The position numbers and the translations under genes were made by a program. A stretch of DNA of 64,000 nt from Gymnogyps californianus (taxonomy: Eukaryota; Chordata; Aves; Accipitriformes; Cathartidae), in assembly GCF_018139145.2 (NCBI RefSeq), contig NC_059500.1:45592072-45656071 (forward strand), written 5' to 3'. Position 1 is the first letter of the stretch. Each line of letters starts with the position of its first letter. Below, in pieces: positions 25,801-38,096 of the stretch. The notes beneath the pieces are model-generated. The model saw nothing but the letters and a program-made list of their open reading frames with translations, ran no database searches and was not told the DNA's origin.

Positions 25801-28449
25801 AAAGCATTAAGTTTTGAATTCTATCAGAGCATGTGTTTGTAAACTTGCACGTGAAAAGTCAAAACAAATAAACACCTAGCAAGTCAAAATGGTAGTTTTT
25901 GACAGCATGACATTTTCCAGTTATTCTTATAATGCTGGCAAAATTCAACCAATTTTTAAAGGACTTCCAATTTTTACCAAATTGCCTATGCTACAGAATA
26001 CAATTCGATTGAAATTTTAATCAGTGCAAATACCAGAAGTCCTCTGTGAGATAGTCATGATGACGGTAACACACTGAAGAACTGAATTCTGCTTTGCCTC
26101 TGCCAAGCAGTCATCTGCCAAGCTGGGCAATGAGCAATCACTCAAAATGTCTATGGTTAGCCACCCTGTGTTCCTCATTTTCTTGGCATCAACTGAAAGA
26201 TCTGTCATCTGACATCCAGGGATGTTATAACATGGAATAGGAACATACTAAACACTTTATTCTCACTATACACTCCAAACAGCCAAGTTATAAATTTCTT
26301 ATCTTGGTCAATATTTCCAGTCATTTTAGGGTCTGAAACACAACTGATTCGTATACCTCATTCACCTATGGTTGCCACACCTTTCTATTTGCTGAACAAA
26401 ATGTCTTCCTAATATCTATTTGATTTTTTTTTTTTTTTAAATGAACAATCGGGGTATCAGTAGAACATAAAGCAGAAACCTGTAGCATATCTGTAATGGT
26501 GAATATATACATAATTAGAGAAAATAATTAAAATAGTAAGTAACAACATGTTTATTTGACAAGTATCTACAAAGCATTTGCTCGACACCATTTTAAACAC
26601 AAAGGAAAACACAAAGGACTAGCTGACATTTTAAACAAACACAGATGAAGACAAAAAGCAATGCTTACTTCATAGAGCTGTATTCAGACAAATGCATTTG
26701 ACTAATTTAAAGTAATAGATGCTTCTCAATAGTTTCACTTATGTAGATGAACAACATAGGCTTTTCTGGAGAAATTGGATACTGACATGTTAACTCAAGT
26801 GTCAAATGCAACAAAATTTTAAATATGTGGTTCCCATTGCCATCTCCACAACAGTGTTCTACTTTGATCTGTCAGGTAAAATGATACTCTACTCACTTCT
26901 CTTAGTGTAAATAAGCTCTATATTTAGCCATGGAATTGTAATTAGATCTGCCAGTAATTATTAATGACTGTACCTACATTTTATGAGTTGATTAAAACAT
27001 AAATCATTATAATACTATGGTAAAAATTCCTCTTGGCACAACACATTTTAGAAGAGACTAGAGCTCTGTAACTGCTGTTATGGGTACCATTACCTGAATT
27101 CATAGTTTGTCCCTTTTTTTCAGCTGTAGGATGCATGCAAGAAATAAAGGTGTTTCTGTCTTCAACCTTACTGAAATTCATTGATGCTCAAATGCCCAGA
27201 CTTAGTGAAAGTAAGTACTAATAAAAGGGCATAAAAACTTATCAGCAGCAAAATAGTTTTGCTCCATATCAATGCCAGTGTTCTAAAAGAGGACTTTTAA
27301 ACTATTGGCTTTTAGTGGCTTTATAACCGATATGATTATCTAGAGCTTATTAGCGTAATTGGTCCTTCTGTCACCCTGACTGTTGTTGAGCAGATTTTAC
27401 AGTAAATAGCAATGAGAAAATAGTTGCATGGGACTCTACTTCTCAGAGCTTTATCTCAGTCATTTATAATTCTTAACATTTAAGCAGGCATGACTCTCTG
27501 AATCCCCATGTCTGTATTTTGCTTCCACATTCAGTTATAATAGTTGCTTTCTCCATTTCTCTTTGCTTCTCTTCTTCCTTACACTGCTTGCACTCAGTTT
27601 CCAGGTACTCCAGCATTTAGTGATCTAATTATTTCACCCTCCTTTGCTTTTCCTGCTGTTCTGTATGCTTTTAGATAAAAGCACTTCAAGTAATCAGTTT
27701 GGCTTGTCTTTGATGCACTGGATTTCTAGTAAGCCAACTATGATTTTATGAATCAAATCACTTGTTCTTCACCAAATATTTGCTGGATGCTGATTTGTTA
27801 AAACAATTTTGCTTTCAAATTTTGCACAATTAGAAGTTTATCTCTGTACTGATAAATTCATTTTTCTTTCCTTTATCCCACAGCCGCCACAAAGTTCTGG
27901 TATTTTCATATAAGGTCAGTTGGATATCCAATGCTAGATGATTTAATCAGAGATGTAAAAGAGTGGTGAAAGTGCAAGCACAGCATGACTGTGGCTGCTG
28001 AGCAGCGAAGACAAACTACTCTCAGCTAGGGGTTAGAGCTTTGGAGGAACAGGATAGAAATAGCTATGAATGTCCAGGAGGGATATGGGAAAGAACTGCA
28101 GAGTCATGAGATTTCAACTTTTGGGAATGTCTATAGCTGCCTTTCACCCTGGAGCAGTAACCTATAATAAATGCTGCCTTGTGGGCAGTTGTTTAGTTCA
28201 GACCACTGTGGCTGACTAGGTATGTGGCCTCATAGAGACACGAAGACATTGAATAACATGTTGCAGGGCCAAGCTGGTGTAGATCAACAGTTTAGGATGT
28301 GGTAAAGCCAGTTGTTTCTCTCCCAAATGGTATAGGACAGAGAAGTGTTCCTCTTTAACCAGAATGTGATTTTTGCTTAAAATTACACTTGCAATGTAAC
28401 ACATTGTTATACTATCCCAAATGGCCTGGGTTTGAAGTCTGCATCTGTT
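22841..28449. other. Noncoding stretch, unique sequence
   Basis: No gene, RNA or confident repeat is seen. Minor items are a C-rich patch near 23051-23065, a 15-T run at 26424-26438, and a TAAT/CGTAATT motif patch near 27330-27362. Frames at 26017-26208 and 26981-27181 are short minus-strand and unrecognised. The pyrimidine-rich stretch 27540-27670 is vaguely LINE-like but too weak to call. Confidence 0.6.
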
Positions 28450-29060
28450 TAAAGGTTATGAAAATTAAGTGTTGGTGATTTGTAGAGAACATTTTGTGTG
28501 GTCGGAAGAAATACAGCAAGTAATCAGGAAATGAGACAGGAAAGAGGCTCCAGTTACTCTTATAACAGCCAATCAGAGTCATTGGAGAAAAGATCCTAGT
28601 TTGTATTGAAACCCATTAGTCATATGATGTTAAGAAAAGATGCTGAAACTTGAGAGACCAATCACAACGCAACAAAGGCCTGAAAAGAAAAAGGACAAGA
28701 CAGGTAAGAAAGGAATAGCTCTAACTAAAGAGCTGTATATTCACACAGTTGGATACAAGGAAACAATCTTTTTCCAAGGCCTGTGCTACATTTGTGTGGC
28801 GAAAAGATGCAAGATTAAAGAGGTCCTTCAGAAAAGGAGTAGATGATCTTGTATAATAGGAGGTAACTAGTTGGAAGCTATTGCTCATGCTAAGCCACTC
28901 ATTAACTTTTACATTGTTTGTCAGCTAGGGAAATTCTTTTGGGTCACCATGTATTTTTGTTTGGGTGAAGAAACTGGGCACTAAAGGAAGAGCCTAGAAA
29001 TGATTAATATATTGCTGAGTATTTTGGTAGACTGGTGAAGGAACTTGCTAGTCTGCTTAA
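28450..29060. other. Noncoding segment with paired CCAAT boxes, unassigned
   Basis: Two CCAATCA motifs lie 89 bp apart (28569-28575 and 28658-28664) in a purine-biased stretch that also has a 68-codon plus frame (28640-28846). Paired CCAAT boxes occur in promoters and LTRs, but no TATA/start context or LTR ends (TG...CA with target duplication) could be identified. Confidence 0.3.
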
Positions 29061-32000
29061 AAACTTATAGTCAGTTAAGCTTTTCTGCGTACAGCAACTC
29101 TTATTTGTATATATCTGATTGAACACAAAAGGCTTTTATCACTTTATAATGATAGAATTAAATGTGTACATTTAATACTCCGTAGAAAACATTGCTTTAC
29201 TTTTTTTACTTTTTTTTTAATTCAGTAAGCTGTTAGCTGAAAGCAATGCCAGCTATTAACACTTCATGATTCTTTTACTTCTGTGTTCATGCACAGTTTA
29301 CTTCTGTGCATCTACAATACTTGTAAAGCCTTGTAAGACCCTCACTTCAGTGTACCAACTAGACACTCTATTATACCTACCAGATGCAGTAGCAATTGTA
29401 CAATAGCAAAACATTATCTATGGATTCATCAGGTCTCACACTCTTAGGACCAGATTGTCACCTGATATAGAAAAGGTTTACATTAAATGTGGATCTGACA
29501 TGCAGAATAAAATGGGAATTTCTTTAGGGTACTTAGGGTACTAAACTACTGCAATTCAGAGTATGGGTCAGATCCACTGCATAAGGGCTGCTAAATAAAC
29601 ATGGTTATTTATTCTGCTGTTAGAGTTCTGTGTTAGAACTGCTTAGCCTTCATGTCAACTTATTATTTTAACTAGCATCAATTAAAGATTCAACTAACTG
29701 AAGTAGGTAGTGAGACATGTATCCTGTAGTAGAGATAAGTGTTTGGGACAAGATAGTTTAGAAGTCACAAAAAAGCTCAAACAAATAGTTCTGAAAGTTT
29801 CATTACCATATTCATGTCTATATTTTACCCAGTTCAACATGTTTTTCAAGCATGCATCCTTCTACAGAGGGACAAATTAAACTTGACTCTGTTCGATAAT
29901 ATACAGTGGAAGGAGAAAAGGCTATCTGTTCATGTCTGTCTCCTGAAGAGAGGAAGCTTGCTTTATGCTCATTTCCTTACTTGAAGATGTATGTTTACGT
30001 AGACAAAGAATAGATAATTGCTGTCCTACCTGAGGAAAGAAGAAATGACAGAGCAGTAGACAAAACGTATGATTCCTGCCGCTACTGAAAAAGCTCTCCC
30101 GAGGAAGCTCAAAATTTCAATGTGAAAATAGCAAGAATTCCTTCACATTTCCCAAAATTCTTCCTAGTTACCTTCTGTTACACAAAATAGAGTTACCATA
30201 TCTTTCTTTTTTTAAATGTTGGGAATAGAATTAAAATCTATTTCCCTGCTTTGATTCAACTCAGTCACGCTCTCATTTTGTTTTGTTGATTAGTTGCAAA
30301 AAGCCAATATTGCACTTTGAATGCACAATGCTTATGTCAATGAATTCAACTAGAATGTGTAAGGTACTACTCTGCCCAAGGGTGGTGGTATCTGTATCTC
30401 AGTGAAAAAAATGAGTGGAGCAGAACTTGCTTTTGTTTGGCAGGGTTTTCTGTATACCCTCAAAGGTAATTCATGAATGTGACTGTTCACTCAACTCCCG
30501 CTCAGATTTTGGCTAACACAGCTCATGCTAAGGCCTGATGTATGCTGGGAAAGGCACCATTAGGTCAAAGCAAGAGCACCACGTAGGCAAGACAGGTGGT
30601 CAGAAAGAGCTAAAAGGCCATTAAGCAGCCATTATCCTGCAGATTGCTGTCTCCTGTAGCCATCATCTTTGCATATTGATTGTCTGGCAGTTTCGTCAGA
30701 ATCTGCTGACTTATAGAAATGGTATAGACCAAACTTCCATGCTGGAAGGTAGAAAAACGTCAGCTTACCCAAAAAGATTTTGAGGCGAATCCAACAGCAG
30801 CTGGACTGCTGAGGTTTTTGTGCTTCCTGGTGCGATATAGGGGACACCTGCATCATGACTGAGGAGGAAGGATGAGCACTCTCATAGTCAGCTGTGTAAC
30901 TACTTTGCTCTTAGGTCCACAAGCTAAGAGTTATGGGTTATAAGTAATGAAACTTCATAACTTAAGCAGTGAATAAATGAACTCGTGTGATAGACTAGTC
31001 TGTGCAAAGTGAATTGAGCCCTTGTTTGTCATGTTTGTTATATTTCTTAGTGAGCTCATAAAATAAAGTTTAATTTAGAGTACGTTGTCCTGTAAATTTG
31101 AGAGATCCAAATGGACCGTGATGATGAACAAAAAGGAAAAGAAAATAAACAGATAGGTTATCCGCTGAAAACTACTCTTGAATCTCCTGTACTTCTTCCA
31201 TCAGTTACTGTTCTCACTTTCTTTGGGCTCCCAACTGCATTTAACTGGCACAGTAGGCAGGTGAATTTCCCTCAGACGTAAACCAAAAGGCTGAAGGTGA
31301 GTTGTTCTACACCTAAACATGCCTGATAGTTTATGGCCACAGTCTGAGGTAATCCAGCTGAGATCTGAGTAATGCAGAGGAATAGTTTTTAAAGCATCTG
31401 AAGGACTTAAGTCTTATTAACTTTTTAATTTAGCAATTTAGACTTCATGCATTTTTCTATCTTAAAATGTTTTAGGGAGCTCCACTCAGATTGCAGTGTT
31501 TTGCTCTCCAGTCACCTACTGCAGTGCTTTCACTAAGGGACTTGCGTCGGCTTGAGAGCTGCAGCAGGAGGATTGGCTGCAATGGCAGATCAGCTCCTGG
31601 ATGCAGACTTTTTTTAACCTAGGTTAGGAGAATCCGGGCAGCTGAGTCTCTGAAACTGTCTCCTGTCTCCAGATGCTTCAGACAGGTGGAAAGTAGACCT
31701 GAATGAAGTGCCTACCTTTATCTGATTTGCTGGTTTAATGGGTGAAAGGAAAGAAATACAGACAGAAAAAGCTATGTCTAAAAACAAGAAAACCAACAGT
31801 CAAGATAGGCTGCCAAAGCTCTAGTATGAAGAAAAAAAAGCCTGCTCTTAAACATAAGATCTCCTTTGATTTTTAAAAGCTGTGTAATCCTTAGTAAGGA
31901 AGTACTACTGTACTTAAGACAGATCTGGAAACAAACTGTACAGATTGATTGTGAGAAAAGTAAAATTTCATACAACACATTATGTTTTCTTCCTAACTAA

Positions 32001-34375
32001 AGCCCCTTATGTCATCTAAAGGTTTTTATCAGGTTATTAGTTAAATATTAAGCAATTACAGTAAGCTGAATAGAAAAAATTAGAATGCTAAAGTCAATGC
32101 AACTGAGAACTGATCATTTGACAAGTTGTGTAAGAAACTTGGAAGATTAGTTGACAACTGTTAAACAGTTGATATTGGGCAGACTAAACATATTTTAGAG
32201 CTAGGTGACTCTGTTTTTTGCATAGGAAAGAGCAAAAATTTTCTCTGAGGCTCATGGGGAATTATATGGACCTTAGTTGGGACAGATTAATTGAAAAGAG
32301 TTACTCCCTTAAGGTGTTTCTGGCTCTTTTTGTTTTATTTTCAATGTTTTCAGAAAGCTCAGGGTCTAAGGAATGATCCCCAGTTGGGAGGCTGCTTTGT
32401 TCAGTATGTCAGAGATTGTGAGTCACCTAAACAGCCAAATCTTAGATATGCTTACACACATACTCAATATTGACAGGATTTCTGGGGAAGGTGCAGACAT
32501 GGAGTGCCTGCCTTGGGCCTGAGGAATTGTGCAACACTTGGGAGCTCTAACAAACATTGGGGTTTATATGTTCTCTTCCTCTAACCATATGCTTATATAC
32601 ACTATATATAGGCTGCTAAATGATTTTTGGCAAGACTGAGGTTCTGCAGTAAATTATTACCTCAGAAATGAGGCAGGACTATGGAGGGAAAAAATTGCAG
32701 TAAAAATTTCCTTCCTAGGGAGCTCCTCTGTAGGAGCTTCTCTGTAGGAGCTGTACTGTCATTTACTGCATTTTGATTCACCTTCCAGTCCTGGTTACTA
32801 ACTAAGATTTTTGAAGAAGCCACAGTGTCTTCAAAAGGCATGTCTCTGCAATGATGTTTCGACCATATATTTTTGTTTGAAAGGTCCCATTGACTTAATC
32901 AACAAGAAAACCTACTCATTGAAACATGAAGCACAACAACATACCTGAGCATACTGTTTTTTTTAGCCAGGTGAGTGAAAAGGAGTTTTTTGATGTGACC
33001 ATAAGTATTTAAATCAACCTATCATACTGCCAAACAAATTTAACATCTGCTGCTTGCATGTTCTTTCCAACAGCTTTGCTTATTGTTTTATTTATTAATG
33101 TTAAACAGTGAGTCAATATCCCCTGGAAGCTGATTCTGGATTTTGAAAAATACATACGTGCCCCATTCATGTTGTGGAGTCTACACTAGGAAACTACAGT
33201 AAATTTGAAGATGATAGAGTGGAAGCAAATGCTGTAAGAAGCCAAAACCAATTATTATTTGTATCAGAATGCAATTTTTTATATTAGGCATATGAACTTA
33301 AAGCTTCTCAATGTACGTGACATGACTTTACCTGTATTTTTAAGTGAAGAAATATGTAATGAGGTATTTATGTACAGACTTATTTAAGCTGTAACTTACC
33401 AAGGTTCTGTTCAGGAAACTTACCAAGTGTTCTGTTCTGAATTTTTTGCTAGCAGTGGGATGAAATTGTTGTTTTACAGATTTTAATTTTGTTTATGCCA
33501 TTAACTATTTTTTTGAAGGCTATTAATAATCTAAATCAGAGTTTTACTAAAAATGTCCTATTACATCATCTATTGGAACTGTTTATTCTAAGAGGGAATT
33601 GTAACTTTTTCCATAAACACTTTTATATTACGCAGAAATGTCAAGATGAAAGGTTATACATCCATGTTTCAGAAACAAACACCCATTCTATTAACCAATA
33701 CTTCTTATTCACATGGAATGATTTTCATTCATGTAGACATTTATTACCTATTTCATAGGATCACTTATTTTATCTGCCTGCCACTCAAAATAAATTGACA
33801 GTTTGCAAGCAGAGGGAACTCATGTCTGGTTTATTTTGCATATTGCAATTGGTTCTGTAAAATGATGAAAAATACATAGCTGAAACAAAACCCCAACAAA
33901 ACCCTAAAACTTTATGTTTGTTAAAAAAAAATCATTATTGTGACTTAAATATCAGTTTAATAATGAATAATCTACTTTGCTTACTTATATCATTATACTG
34001 ATCTCACCTAGGACTTACACAGTATATTTGCAAGTATTTATAGGACTGGAGAAGTGACTTTCAGCTCCCTGTTTTTCTCATTGGTATTTTATATTAGAGC
34101 AAGCTGCTGCTGAGATATTAGACATGCAACTCCTCAACTAATCCGCAAAATGCTGAGTTACTTTGCAAGGTCTGAAATGCCTACAGCACATTGAGAGTAC
34201 ATGGTGCACTGTAGTGAGATTATATACAGCAGTACGTTGTAGAGCATAGCCCTGTTTTGCTTGAAAACCTGCCAAAATAATAATAACAAAACCAAACTTC
34301 CCTGAACAATAAATAATCTCTGAAGATACATGGCTACAGCTTCATAGCTGATTCCTAGCATGAGAAGCAAAATCA
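29061..34375. other. Noncoding stretch, unique sequence
   Basis: No gene is supported. Small tandem repeats lie at 29524-29542 (10 bp x2) and 32721-32752. There is a 17-bp inverted repeat at 32155-32171 (CAACTGT, TAA, ACAGTTG). A GC-richer patch at 30520-30900 carries a 74-codon minus frame without recognisable domain. Frames at 31614-31978, 32291-32473 and 33489-33758 are unrecognised. Confidence 0.6.
32721..32752. repeat. 14-bp tandem repeat, 2.3 copies
   Basis: AGCTCCTCTGTAGG is followed directly by AGCTTCTCTGTAGG and then AGCT. One mismatch separates the two full units. Local slippage duplication. Confidence 0.85.
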
Positions 34376-34389
34376 TTCAACATTGCTTT

Positions 34390-34705
34390 TTTTTTGCTTC
34401 TCAATCCCGACGTCGTGGGACGCCAATGACTTAAGCCTGCCAGTTTACGATGGTTGTTCAAGGAGAAAGACTATTCTTTATAATAATGCTAAAGGTTTGA
34501 CAAACTCAATGCATAATGAAATTCAGAGGTTAGGCTGGAGGATCATGTCTCATACCTCTACATTTTTCCTACATTTTCAAAGCAGTGATCTAGGTCTTAA
34601 GCTTCGTGGCCTAGCTACCCGGTCGTTACTGTTGCAAGGTCACACAGAACAGTATGCAATGTTACATTTCACACAGCACACACTGAAATTTCTAGACTAT
34701 TAAAA
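34390..34705. other. CpG-bearing segment, possible LTR remnant
   Basis: Immediately after a T-tract, the sequence changes to CCCGACGTCGTGGGACGCCA at about 34406-34425, with five CpG in 25 bp in otherwise CpG-poor DNA. Another cluster lies near 34605-34626 (TTCGTGG, CCCGGTCGTT). A 106-codon plus frame (34383-34703) spans it but has no recognisable domain. The sharp edge and CpG content suggest a younger inserted piece such as an endogenous retroviral LTR. No TG..CA termini, primer-binding site or target duplication could be confirmed. Confidence 0.3.
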
Positions 34706-36250
34706 CTGTTTTAATATAGTCTTTCTGAACTTTCCATTTCAAAGCATTTGAATACAGCAAACAATAAAAAACCTTCCTGGAAATAGTTGAGTTTTAAAAA
34801 ACCCAGAACTGTGGCTTTATCTTTTGTATGGTGGGAAGAAAGGATAGCATGGAAGTACTTCCCCGTCTTCCTAATTTTCTTGCTTCCCAGCAATTATGCT
34901 GAGGAAGAAATTTTTAGACACCATTCTTTGGCTTGAATGCATTCGACACAGTACTCATCAATATTATTTTGAAAACAGTTGTGTCTAGATCTGTTTTGAT
35001 CAAAGCATGCATGGTATTATAAAAGACAAACAGCTGTTAGGAGAGGGGATAAAGATTTTCAAGCTCTTTTTGTTAATCTTTTTCCCCAATTTGACATAGC
35101 CTGTGCTGCTACTAGTATGTGAATCCTTTATACTCTGAATACTCTGCATGAAATTTTATAACACATCATACTGAACAATCCAAAGTAAAGGGTACAAAAT
35201 GTACCCCAGGTCCTTGGGGACTGTAAAACCCAGATTTATGTCCTTGGGGCCATGTGCCTTCATGCAAATTTACTAGTGATTGACATCAAGGTGTACAAGA
35301 AGATTTTAGTTTCCTTGCTGCTGATTTAAGAAATGGTCTGGTTTTCTCGTGAGCTGAGTTCAGAATTTTCTCTACCCAAAGACATCCTGCCAAAGACACT
35401 TATAAAATCCCAAATGTCCTCCGTGGTTTTCTGAAACATAATAGATGGAATGACTAGGACATTGTGCTGTTCTCAGTAGTCTATTTCCTCTCCATTTGCT
35501 GATGTCACACTGAGGTGTCAATTAAAGATGATATGTGCAAATCATTTAGGGTTATAAAGAGATAAAAGAAAAGGTTACAAAACACGAGGTCATAGCTTGG
35601 CAATTAAGGAGGCAATAAATGAAGATGATTTATGGGGGGAAATTAGAGCAGATAGAAATGGAAAGCCCTGATTAATTCATTCATTTAAACACATTCTGCT
35701 TAGATGTGACAGAGCAGCCCCTCTATAGAGTTGAACAGTACACTCCCATTCACATTACCTGACTTGTATGACAAATTGTGTAGCTGAAAACAATGGAGCT
35801 CATTCTAAGTTTGAAAGGTACATTTAACAATGTATAACTGTTAAAGATTCACTCCTGAATTAGCTGAGGTCCTCACATAAGAAAAAAGGCAGAGATAACG
35901 TAATACCCACACTGCAAATCATAATGTCAAAGAGATCAATTACCAAGGAGCCATTTGTGTGTCCATCCCCACCCCCACCCCCAAAATGGGGAAGAAGCTG
36001 AGAAATACCACCCAATGATCAGAAACTGGAGAAAATAAGTGGGATCAAGAAAAGGAGACAAATTTCTTTCTTCTACAATCCAAGAGAAATTGGCTAAATA
36101 AGACAGTCTCATTTGATCCCTGTTCACTTTCAGTTGAGTAGACTGGCAGATATGGTGTATTCCTCACACCTACTAATTCTTATCCTAGACAAAGATCTGT
36201 TCACAAGAAAGAAATTTAGCTGAGATTTGACTTGTCAGAGCCTTCTTTCA
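34706..36250. other. Noncoding stretch with candidate regulatory block
   Basis: No gene is supported. The part 35500-35770 is rich in homeodomain/POU-like motifs and is listed separately. A CCCCACC-type short repeat lies at about 35967-35982. The 35936-36127 minus frame is unrecognised. Confidence 0.6.
35500..35770. promoter_or_regulatory. Candidate conserved noncoding element
   Basis: Motif-dense block: GATATGTGCAAATCATTT (octamer-like), GGCAATTAAGGAGGCAATAA, GATGATTTATGG and CCTGATTAATTCATTCATTT. No repeat family is recognised and no frame is open for long. The composition and motif style resemble vertebrate developmental enhancers. Without alignment this remains a guess. Confidence 0.3.
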
Positions 36251-36253
36251 GAT

Positions 36254-37000
36254 AGAATCATAGAATCATAGAATGATTTGGGTTGGAAGGAACCTTTAAA
36301 GGTCATCTAGTCCAACCCCCCTGCAATGAGCAGGGACATCTTCAATTAGACCAGGTTGCTCAGAGCCCCATCCAACCTGACCTTGAATGTTTCCAGGGAT
36401 GGGGCATCTACCACCTCTCTGGGCAACCTGTTCCAGTGTTTCACCACCCTCATCATAAAAAATTTCTTCCTTATATGTAGTCTGAATCTATCTTCTTTTA
36501 GTTTAAAACAATTACCCCTTGTCCTATCACTATAGGCCCTACTAAAAATTCTGTCCCCATCTTTCTTATAAGCCCCCTTTAAGTATTGAAGGGCCGCAAT
36601 AAGGTCTCCCCAGAGCCTTCTCTTCTCCAAGCTAAACAACCCCAACTCTCTCAGTCTTTCTTCATAGGAAAGATGTTCCATCCCTCTGATCATTTTTGTG
36701 GCCCTTCTCTGGACCCACTCCAACAGGTCCATGTCTTTCTTGTACTGAGGACTCCAGAGCTGAACGCAGTACTCCAGATGGGGTCTCACCAGAGCGGAGT
36801 AGAGGGGCAGAATCATCTCGCTTGACCTGCTGGCCACACTTCTTTTGATGCAGCCCAGGATACGGTTGGCTTTCTGGGCTGTGAGTGCACATTGCCTGCT
36901 CATGTCCAGCTTTTCATCCACCAGTACCCCCAAGTCTTTCTCTGGAGGGCTACTTTCAATCTTTTCATCCCCCAGCCTGTATTGATACCGGGGGTTCATT
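36254..37000 (-). mobile_element. CR1 LINE, 5'-truncated, 3' 0.75 kb
   Basis: The left edge is the 3' terminus of a CR1 read in reverse: tandem ATAGAATC octamers (36254-36275), then TTTGGGTTGGAAGGAACC. The element runs leftward on the minus strand. It is truncated inside ORF2 at about 37000, leaving roughly one sixth of a full CR1 (about 4.5 kb). CR1 integrates by target-primed reverse transcription and characteristically lacks clear target duplications; none is evident here. It cannot move by itself because the endonuclease and most of the reverse transcriptase are missing. Confidence 0.95.
36346..36999 (-). pseudogene. CR1 ORF2 C-terminal remnant (217 codons, open)
   Basis: This encodes the C-terminal part of the CR1 ORF2 polyprotein, downstream of the reverse-transcriptase catalytic motifs. 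Recognisable landmarks are [16 protein letters not shown] (about residue 21), the [20 protein letters not shown] block (about residue 69), [20 protein letters not shown] (about 96) and [15 protein letters not shown] near the end, followed by the typical ALSNLV and stop. The apparent start Met is simply an internal codon near the truncation point, so there is no real initiation site or promoter. The frame has no stop or shift over 217 codons, which suggests a moderately young insertion. It should not be annotated as a host gene. Confidence 0.93.
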
Positions 37001-38095
37001 AGGTTAGATTAACTGGTTAGGTTAGATGCCCTAACAGTCCTCTGCAGGCCCTGCAAGAATAGTTTTGACATCCCTCCTCCAAAGGCGGAATGAAACTAGA
37101 GAGAACTAATTTCCCAGCTCTTGCCCCAGTCCCATTTGAGCATCAGCTGGCTAGAGCTGGAGGAGGGCCCTAAAAGGTGTTCCCTACAGCTTGTACGTGG
37201 GCCTGGATCCCACCAGGGGCTCTCTGAATTCTTTACTCCCTTCCTGTGGACTCAGCCCCCTTCCCACTACCGGCTGCTCTTCCCACCTATAGAGGAAAAT
37301 CAGATTTGTCTTTGGTAAACAATCCATTAATCAGATCAAGGCAAAATTGGGAGCCAGAAGTAATGTTTTTAGTTAGACTGGTTGAGGTAACTAATAAAAC
37401 CAAAAAACTTTTGGGTGCAGAACCTCTTCTTGATCCCCCAAGATTTCTTCTTTTAAGCTGACCCAAAGAAAGCTATTTCCCCTCCAAGTAAACTTTGCCT
37501 CGCTAACATCTTTAGGCCATGTTGCCTGCGACAACATCATTAATAGAAAGCAAAGAAAGACTTCTGGGTAGAAAAGACACTCTGACTGAAAGTGACCTGT
37601 ACTGTAAATTTATAGCAATATCAGTTATCACAGATATGATATAATTTCTCTACTGTCTTACATTTTAGGGAGCAAGGTGGGTCACAGAAGTGTGAATTCA
37701 TGGACTGGGACGACTCTTTTTTCCCCTTTCTCTCAAGCATGTTTTGTGGGATATATCCTCAATTTGTTATTTTACTTAAGCAAATGCTGGACTCCAAGAC
37801 ATATTTGATTGCCAATGGGAGGCCCCATTGACTTCACCTTCCGACACATAAGCATATCAATCAACTTTCGGTTTAAATTCTACACGCAGTCATGATTACA
37901 CAGTAATCCTAGAACTTTCCAGTCCATTTAATAACTCTTTAATGGAGGTTGGTGCAATTATGGATGTTTGTCAGAGGTGGGGTCCCCAGAAGACGTGCAC
38001 GGAAACCATTCTAGAACATATAAGAGAAATGCAAGGTGATCTGTCTTAAGAAAATAAAACCCCAAAAGAATATTCACTTACATTAAAATGCCTAC
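37001..38095. other. Noncoding stretch beside CR1
   Basis: A GC-richer piece (37040-37320) directly upstream of the CR1 truncation point has two small plus frames without recognisable domain. The run TTAGGTTAGATT/GGTTAGGTTAGAT at about 36998-37030 is a short local duplication at the CR1 junction. A weak ancient-repeat-like run (CCAATGGGAGGCCCCATTGA, 37813-37832) and an inverted TAATC site follow. Confidence 0.5.
37894..37909. promoter_or_regulatory. Inverted paired GATTA/TAATC site
   Basis: GATTAC, ACA, GTAATC, C forms a perfect 6-bp inverted repeat with a 3-nt spacer. TAATCC is the core preferred by K50 homeodomains (OTX/PITX class), and paired inverted half-sites with a 3-bp spacer are the classic paired-class dimer arrangement. 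Single-site evidence only. Confidence 0.25.
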
Positions 38096-38096
38096 A

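Noticed and set aside
27540..27700. Pyrimidine-rich stretch as another L2 fragment
   Set aside because: Composition fits but no ordered series of L2 words could be read.
28450..28700. Promoter or LTR based on two CCAAT boxes
   Set aside because: No TATA element, initiator, LTR termini or target duplication was found; left as an unassigned segment.
30632..30856. 74-codon minus frame with a downstream GGTAAGC donor-like site as an exon
   Set aside because: A single donor-like match is common by chance; no acceptor or protein similarity was seen.
32881..32905. CCCATTGACTTAATC as an ancient-repeat core
   Set aside because: A single 15-bp resemblance without flanking blocks.
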